Origin: Triangularia verruculosa
Lineage: Eukaryota > Ascomycota > Sordariomycetes > Sordariales > Podosporaceae
Length of the DNA stretch: 64,000 bases
NCBI GenBank assembly: GCA_033296885.1
Contig: MU863908.1
Coordinates: 124,001 to 188,000 of the forward strand
Direction: 5' to 3'
How positions within the stretch are numbered: the stretch's first letter is position 1; every line of letters begins with the position of its first letter. Positions 57,002 to 64,000 of this stretch are shown here, in pieces. A model generated the notes under the pieces. The model saw only the letters and a list, made by a program, of their open reading frames with translations. It searched no databases and had not been told where the DNA came from. Position numbers and translations under genes: made by a program.

Positions 57002-57860
57002 ACAGTGTATCTAACCCTGTAACCTACAAGGCTTATGTCAGGGGGTATCCTCACGTTAGAGTGTAAGGCAGGGCAAATGGTAGGCGAGGCGCAAGCGATC
57101 GTGTCACGACAGGAAGGCGATATTGGTTCAAGGTAGGTATATTGCTACAACCACACTGAACTCTGGCCTTCCCAAGAATCCGGTCCTTCCCCCAGGCCTT
57201 ATATACCCAAATGGCTACCCTCCCTCCTCCGAATCCTTCCTTACGCTATTGAATCCCACGGCTCTCCCTGAGCCAGTCGTTGGGTGAGGTGTTGCCCCTG
57301 GCCGGTAGTCGGTTGAGGTCGATATGCGGGCGCTGAACTATCGCAGCCACAGCGCTTACGCTGCGGCTGGAAGGCTTGATTGGCCGGCGAAGACTGGCCG
57401 GCAGGCATCGCCAGTCCAGTGCTTGCAGCTCCCAGGGCTCCCAGAATTCCAGCCTGACAGCTTACAGATTAAGTACAGAACTTGCTGTTCTGGCTGCCGA
57501 ATTTGGCTGACCAAGGCCGCCATTTTCGGGAGCCTTGACAGTGCGGGGGGCTTGGTCACAGCCAGGTACTTGGTACCTCACCACCCCTCCAATCAATTCA
57601 TGTGCAGATAGATGTGCGGCCCTGGGACAGCAGTTGGTTCGAGCAGTCGCCGCCGCAATCCAAGAAACCGTTTTCTTCAACCTCGCATCCATTTTAGGCT
57701 CCACGGTAAGGCGGCGTAGTTACGCAACAAGACATAAAATGGCGTCCCTCACACTTTTTGTCGCCCCCGGCTCATCGACAGTCATCAGCAGAGTAGGTAG
57801 CTATCGACGCTTAACGCTATCGCTATACCAGCATATCGCCCGTCGCAGCCACTCGTAAAC
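57002..57860. other. GC-balanced island inside the repeat block
   Basis: Base composition here is ordinary, unlike the RIP-shifted DNA on both sides. TGTCACGACAGGAAGG at 57102 and CTTATATACCC near 57208 resemble an LTR start and its TATA box, so an unmutated LTR-like piece is possible. The frame 57324-57611 has no recognisable domain. Confidence 0.35.
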
Positions 57861-60245
57861 CGTAATGCGGATTTTATCCGGCGCTTTACTATAAAGAAGT
57901 AAAAGGCTAAGAGGCAGATTATAAAATGGTTAAAAGCCCTTACGCCTAAGTAGTGTACAGCGCTCCGTAAGTAGTTCGAAGATACTAAGTTCCTTTAACC
58001 TAACTATACCGATAAAACCAAAATTAATATTACCGGTATATTACGAAAATAAAAAAGGTAAATAATTTATATACCTCGCTTTTTATTAATATATTTACTA
58101 ATGAATTTGCAAATACTATAAATTTATTACGTTAGAGAAACCCTAACAAAACGTAATTAAAACCGCAGACTAAGTAATAACGATAGATTTCCTCGAATAT
58201 TTATATTAAATATACCGAATTAAATCGTAGGGCGCTTCGTAAAAGTATTTCCGATAATATAAATAGTTATACGCTAATATTACAGGTTATAATATAGATA
58301 GGAACAATAGTTTAGAAGTTAAAAAAGTATATCTTCCAAACTCTGTCTACTAATACAGTTATTAACGCACCTCGAAGTAACATAACATCGTCTTAGTTCA
58401 TATATACCACCTACAACCGCCATATAACTATAGAAAGAACGTTGCGAATATAGACACTTTACTGGTCCTACAGACCTTTAATATTAAATACGATACTAGT
58501 ATCTTTTCTTAGGAAAGGCACCGTATCCAACTATCGGGGTACTACCTCGGCCTTACCTTTACGGGGGCGTAGTTAACCGAGTTTGTGGATAGCGAGAGAA
58601 AAAGCGGCAAGGACGGGTATTTTCAAGAGCTCTTCCCCCGACACGCTACTAAGAGTCCCTCTTACAACGAGGATAAAGTATTTAATAAGTATTCTAAGCT
58701 ACTAGAGGGGATAATCTTACAAGAGTGTAAGAGTCGTAAACGCCTAAAGGCGCTCTATTACGAGGATATTCTATTAATAGTTGTACGCTATCCGAAAACC
58801 GACGAGGACGCCTTAGCTATATTTATTAAGTTTATACACCATAAAGGAGCAGATAATAAGCTAAAGCCGTAAATGATTATCTACTTCTCTTTAATATCTT
58901 AGACCTAACGATTTCCTCTAGGACCATCTTCTTCTTCATCCTTACCAGGAGGTTGATCTTTTATTTTATTAGCGTTATTATTAACTTAGCAGTATACAAC
59001 GGCGCGTTCGCCGTATTAAAGTTTACTAGCGTTAGAGTAGTCTTTTAAGTAAGGAATCGAGGACTAATTAAGTGTACTCTATTATACTGGAAGGAGGAAT
59101 AGCTTAAACGGCCTGTTTTCCGCCGCTATAACGACTCTGTTATAGAGGAGGAATACAGCGAGCGGAAGTACCGATCTCTTCCATACCAGAAGCTATATAA
59201 CGATATAGAACGGCAATCGCTCGACGCTGGAGAAGAAAATGCAATTAAACTAAAGGCCTAGCGTAGAGGAGTGGCCAACGTAATAAATAGTATATTCTTT
59301 CTATACTAATAGTAGCCTTATTCTAATAATATATAAGCAACGCCTCCGATACCGTCTATGATTAGATAATGCGCTACGACCTGAAGTAGGCTACGTTTAA
59401 CAGTATATATATTAACAAGAAAGTTGGGTTTTACCTTTAGAACGTATTCCTGGACGAGCCGACTGAGGACGGACTACTTATAATACTTTCGTATATAGGT
59501 ATTATACGTAATCCCCGCGTAAATAAAGACATAGTCCCCGATAAGGTTTAGGAGCTAATACCGCCCGATTAATAAATTACCGTACTAAAGGCGGAGAGAG
59601 TATAGCTTAAGGGCGGTTAATACCGGATTAAAGGTTCTGAAAAGGAGGACCGGATTCGAGAATTTACTAAGTTAATCGCGGCTAAGGAGGTATAGCGGAA
59701 AAAGGCTATCCGGCAAACTTACTGGAAAAACTACTTTTATAACCGCCCGACCTAGGATATTAATACCGATAGGTAAGAAAAGGATAAATACGTTAAGCCG
59801 GCTATCGACTTATATATACCTAAGTATACCCAGCTTACCTAGATTCTCTATAACTAACTAAATAACTTAAGCTCCGGAGAACTACTTAAGCTCTGCATCT
59901 AAATGGCCGAGCTAATAGTCAGCTTATGCGGTAAACGGGAGACTGTAAAGCGGAGTTACATCTGGTAGGGGGGAAGGCTAATGTTACGGCTCTCGGATCG
60001 GACCCCTTTCCGCTTCTCCTAGATAGAAAGTAATATCTATATTACTTTAGAGATATAACCTTATCTTATAAGGAAAGGATGTTTATATAGTATCGAGCGG
60101 CGGTAATATACGACTATTTCGATAGGGAGTATACGTAATAGTTAGGCGGCGTAAAGTAGATGTCGTATAACTACCCTAAGTATAGGGGGGGGGAAATACT
60201 GGAGTTTAAGGACTTAAATTATTTCAAGAATTATATATAGAAGGT
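57861..60245 (+). pseudogene. DUF3435 tyrosine-recombinase-like protein, RIP-degraded
   Basis: Reading through stops gives, in order, KWLKALTPK, DTKFL-PNYTDKTKINITGI, then the open stretch 58585-58872 ending in LKALYYEDILLIVVRYPKTD and IKFIHHKGADNKLKP. After a shift follow PVFRRYNDS, LPYQKLYNDIERQSLDAG, RRGVANVIN, FNSIYINKKVGFYL, FLDEPTEDGLL, GSEKEDRIREFTKLIAAKE, PAIDLYIPKY and AELIVSLCGKRETVKRS. These are the landmarks of the long form of fungal DUF3435 proteins, a tyrosine-recombinase family that includes Starship captains. Many TAG/TAA stops at former Trp and Gln positions and the changed MRHD to MRYD fit RIP. The protein is dead. Whether it once led a large element is unknown. Confidence 0.8.
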
Positions 60246-62481
60246 CTACGGTATTAAACTACGGACCTAAGCATATTTAGTTAATATTATAAAAGTTAAT
60301 TATCCTAAATATTTAGGAGTATACCGCGGACTTAATTTTTTTCTATAGTGCCTTAAGTTACTGAATAAATGTAGTAAATGTAATATAGTATTTAAGTAAG
60401 TAAAGGTAAGATAGGGTTAGGGTAAAAGTAAGAAAAGTTAAAAAAAAGACTGAATAAGTAAATAAATAAAGTTCTATACTTTCGTTTATATCTATTTATT
60501 TTAGCCGCTACTAACTTAACCGTAGTACTCGTAATTCAGCTTCTATAGCTTTATCGGCTTAAGCTCTTAAATAGCTCCAATTCCTCTTTAACTATACCCT
60601 ATATATTACTTTTTACCGTAAAAACTTAGTAATACTTCGCGTATTTAGTTAATAACCGGAAAGTTTAATATAGTAGCTTAAAGAACTATATTTTAATTAC
60701 GTAATCTGCCCCTCCCTCCGCCCCTTTCCGCCTTTTTATCCGCCTTTCTATCCGGCCCCTCGCTCCGCCCTTCTATCTACTTCTCTATCCGGCCTCCGCC
60801 CTTTTATCCGGCCCTTCTATCTAGCCCCTCTCCGCCCCTTTATCCGCCCCTCCCTCCGCTTTTTATCCACTTCTCTTCTTTCTACCCCTCTATCCGGCCC
60901 CTCCCTCCGCCTCTCTATCCAGCCCCTCTCCGCCCCTCCATCCGGCCCCTCCCTCCGCCCTTTTAATTTAATTATAATACTTTATGCCCCTAGAAATACT
61001 AAGCTAAATAATATTATAATTAACTTAGATATTATAATCTTTAATTAATTAATTATAATATATAATCCGTTAACCTTAGTTAAAGTAGTAGGTAGGTAGA
61101 TGTTAATACTAGATCTATACTCCCGGCTAACGTTATATATAAATTACTAAGGTAAAATACTTAAAGTTCTTTTATATAATATTTCTGTAATTAATAGAGA
61201 TAGAAAAGTCTTTAAATAAAAAGCTTTAGCGGTTTCGCCGTTAACTTAAGTATAACGAAAACGGTATAGGACGCTAACCTTTATTATTTACCTCCGTTAA
61301 GATAATTTAATACTATAATAATAAACCTAGCGAATATATAGGGCTTTTATAGAATAAAGTATTAATACTAAACTTAGGATTATTAAAAAAAAAGTAAAAT
61401 ACCTATTTAATATTAGAAAAGGGTAGGAAAGAAAATACTTATAAGGTAATAAAGTAGTTAAAGAGGGATTTAAATTTCTAAAAAAATATATAAATAAAAA
61501 ATATTAAATAAGGTAACTTATAAGGGTCGAAAGATAGTATATATATATTAAAGATAGTATAGTTAAATCTTTTTATTTTTTTAAATTTAATAATAATATA
61601 TAACGTTTATAAACCCTTTATCTTTAATAGTCGACTATAGATTTTACCTTTTAATAATTATATCGTTTATATATAAGCTTATTTATTTATAAACGACGTT
61701 TAAAACTAATTTAAAAGGCTAAAATAACAAAGGTAAGTAAAATATAAAGTTTATTATTAAAACTTATAAACCTCGTAAACCTACCCTAAACCTTACGCCC
61801 TCTTCTTTATTAGTAGGCCTTCTATTCCGGGGTTAGTTTTTAACTTTTATAACCTCTTAAATATCCTTTTATTAAATAATATAATTTTATATCTTTAGGT
61901 TAAAGTACCTATAATAGGGTAATAGTAAGACTATTACGTCTATATTTATGATATATTCTTAGGAAATACCTAGTAATTAAAAAATTATTCGATAATAAAA
62001 TTATCGAAAAGTTTTAGTAATTAATATATTTCTAAGGGCTTTTTATTTTTTTTAGCTTTAGGATTCGCCTATTTAGCTAATAACCGGATACTAATATAAA
62101 CTTATATAGGTATTTAAAAAGAGGGATAAAAGAAAAGTAATTAAAATGAAGCCGTTATTAACTATTTATCGATATTAAGAGTAATATAATTAGCAAACGA
62201 TAAAGCGTTTTTATATTTAAACTATAGTAAAATTCCAAAAATAATACTATTACTCTATATATAATTAAAATGTAAAGTTTTCTTCTCTAAAAAAACGGTA
62301 TACCTTTCACGGAAATCCTCTAAATCAAAGGTCGTATAATATAAAGACCTCTTTAATAATATATTAACTTTAAAATATAAATTCTTAACTAATTATATAG
62401 TTAAATATTAAAAATTATTAAAGGTTATAAAGGCAGTTTACTTATAAAAATAGCCTTTTTTACGAGTTTAAGCCCGGCTAT
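60246..62481. other. AT-rich RIP-shifted DNA, no gene recognised
   Basis: Apart from the pyrimidine-rich minisatellite at 60709-60965, the sequence is strongly AT-rich with stop codons in all frames. There is probably remnant transposon sequence here, but I could not identify a family on either strand. Confidence 0.4.
60709..60965 (+). repeat. Pyrimidine-rich minisatellite
   Basis: About 257 bases built from variable units around CCCCTCCCTCCGCCC and CTTTTATCCGGCC, almost without A or G on the plus strand except in CCGCC, TATCC and CCGG blocks. It lies in otherwise AT-rich DNA. Confidence 0.8.
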
Positions 62482-62879
62482 TGTTACGAATATAATATAG
62501 ACACCCGAAGAGAACAACCAATAGGAGAGAGGAAGCACGATAGCCAATCAAAGGAAAGGAGGATAGACTAATAAAAGGAGGATTATCCGGAATACGAGGA
62601 ATTATAAATGATTCCTGGAAATCATTATAATTCTTAATAGGCAATTATAATCCTCGAAGAATAAGAGTAATTTAGATCTTAGTACTAGGTCTATATATAT
62701 AGAGGAACTAAATAACTTATAAATAATTCCGTAGTATATAATTATAACTTATATTTACGGTATCTTATATTTACATTAAAATATCTTATTATATACTATT
62801 TAGCTATACCGAACTAATTATTAGAAATTACTTTTAACCGAATATCCCTTTTAGAGGTTCTATATAGGGATTCGTTATA
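62482..62879 (+). repeat. LTR of the second copy
   Basis: Starts TGTTACGAATATAAT and ends GGGATTCGTTATA; same length as both LTRs of the first element. Confidence 0.87.
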
Positions 62880-63886
62880 CGTTATATACTCACTTTAACT
62901 CTATTATCGGATAAATTAAAAGCGCTAAATTAAACGTTATAGCCGGAAATACCAATATCTAACCCACTATCGACCAACTTCTTACTCGTATCTAAAAGCT
63001 CGAAGATAAATCGCACCTCTCTTATAATACCCTTATATAAGAGAACGGCGTACTCTATCGGAAGATCGGTACTTTATATAAGGAAAAAGACCGCGCTAAA
63101 CTCGAAACTCCTAATTACTATAAAGGAGTAAAAGGAGAATTAAAGGGATTTTTAATCTAATTTAAAGTATACTTTCGATATTACCCTTTCCGTTTTCTGG
63201 ACGAAGAGTCTAAAGTAGTATACGCCGCGTTTAGGCTTAAAAACAAAGCGCTTACCTAGTTCGAACTTATCTTAGAAGACTACTTTAATAATAAATATAA
63301 CGAGAGGAAAGATATTACTAAAAAATATTTTAAAACGTATAAAAAATTTAAGGAAAAGATTAAAAAAGTATTTAGAGAGTACGATAAAGGTAAGCGTACC
63401 TAAGAGTAATTAGTTAACCTTAAATAAACTAGATCTACTACCGACTATACTATAGTATTTAAAACAGATATACTTTATAGCGAGATTAATAACGAAGGAT
63501 TAATATAGTTATTTTATAACGGGCTTAAAAAAGAAATTAAGGACGAGTTATACCGATAGGAACGACTAAAAATAATCGACGAGTATATTATAATAACGGT
63601 CCGTATTAATAATCGGTAATATCAGCGCCGTAAAGAGCGCAAAGGCACACGCGTACCAAGACCCTACCGGCCCAACGACAAAAGAAAGAGATAACTTTAC
63701 GGGACTCACGTCTTAGGGACTACCTACGTAAGGCCTATAAAAATAAACGCAATATAAAAGCGGTTTAAAGGAAAGAATAACGTTAAATACTTTAATTATA
63801 GAAAAATAAGCTACTTTAAAAGAAACTACCAGTTATTTAAATAACTCGGTTAAAAAGAAAAAGAAATAACGGTAATAACTAAAACT
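62482..63886 (+). mobile_element. 5' part of a second copy of the Ty3/gypsy element
   Basis: The LTR at 62482-62879 is again exactly 398 bp. The following gag region parallels 48504-49510, including the degenerate zinc knuckle near 63785-63835. Similarity ends abruptly at about 63886, so the rest is truncated. Differences from the first copy are almost all transitions. Confidence 0.85.
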
Positions 63887-63895
63887 AACGTGCGT

Positions 63896-63946
63896 GATAA
63901 GCGAGCGCAACAGATAAGCGAGCGCAACAGATAAGCGAGCGCAACA
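63896..63946 (+). repeat. 17-bp tandem repeat, three copies
   Basis: Three head-to-tail copies of GATAAGCGAGCGCAACA begin ten bases after the retroelement breakpoint. The sequence from here to the window end is GC-balanced, so it belongs to a different, unmutated piece of DNA, possibly the end of another element or normal chromosome. Confidence 0.8.
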
Positions 63947-64000
63947 CTTTCCACGCGTCGTACCACCTCCGCCTTCAACACTCATTTCCTCCACAATCTA

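Noticed and set aside
57324..57611. 95-aa plus frame in the GC-balanced island
   Set aside because: No domain and an overlapping antisense frame of equal quality.
63896..63946. CRISPR-like array
   Set aside because: The repeats are directly adjacent without spacers and the genome is eukaryotic.

Overview
The window looks like nuclear DNA of a filamentous ascomycete, probably a Sordariomycete. Genes carry short introns (about 41-95 nt) with GT(A/G)AGT-type donors and CTAAC or CTGAC branch sites. The protein families are typically fungal: HET domain, Zn2Cys6 regulator, Hce2-type secreted protein, ankyrin/CorA-like protein, 3CxxC zinc finger and F-box. Repeats carry almost only C-to-T and G-to-A differences, as expected from repeat-induced point mutation (RIP). 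The genus is not determined. Gene models below were built by hand from splice motifs and reading-frame continuity, and for most multi-exon models the summed exon length is an exact multiple of three.

Layout. 1-6 kb: the edge of a membrane-protein gene, a broken ankyrin/CorA-like gene (about 1.55-4.64 kb) and degenerate repeat DNA. 6.3-10.2 kb: a 453-aa fungal orphan, a small one-helix membrane protein and a divergent polytopic membrane protein. 10.6-13.0 kb: a HET-domain gene. 13.6-16.3 kb: a 3CxxC zinc-finger protein and a coiled-coil protein. 16.5-23.4 kb: an eight-exon minus-strand gene predicted to encode about 2144 residues, with an N-terminal Hsp90-type ATPase, a NO VEIN/DUF3883-like region and a C-terminal HET domain. 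This is the most unusual object in the window. 23.9-24.5 kb: a small viroplasmin-domain gene. 26-31 kb: a two-helix Cys-rich protein, tRNA-Tyr and a secreted hydrolase-like PKD protein. 31.5-35.6 kb: a Zn2Cys6 regulator divergent from a secreted S28 peptidase. 35.7-40.7 kb: tRNA-Asp, an F-box gene, a methyltransferase and tRNA-Glu. 42.9-47.8 kb: CE3 acetylxylan esterase-like, Hce2-like secreted protein, an IroE/Fes-like esterase and a dead beta-lactamase-like gene.

47.9-64 kb is a transposon graveyard. A full-length Ty3/gypsy chromovirus-type element (48106-55633, two 398-bp LTRs, 5-bp target duplication ATATA) sits inside a small inverted-repeat element. It is followed by an inverted LTR fragment, a copia-type integrase remnant, a stop-riddled DUF3435 tyrosine-recombinase-like pseudogene (the family that includes Starship captains), a pyrimidine-rich minisatellite, AT-rich unrecognised DNA and the 5' part of a second copy of the same retroelement.

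Two themes stand out. The first 25 kb is rich in families used in fungal non-self recognition (two HET genes, ankyrin/CorA-like, ATPase-HET fusion). The region from 29 to 46 kb is rich in secreted hydrolases and a candidate effector, ending at the RIP-mutated repeat block. How these genes cooperate is not shown by the sequence.
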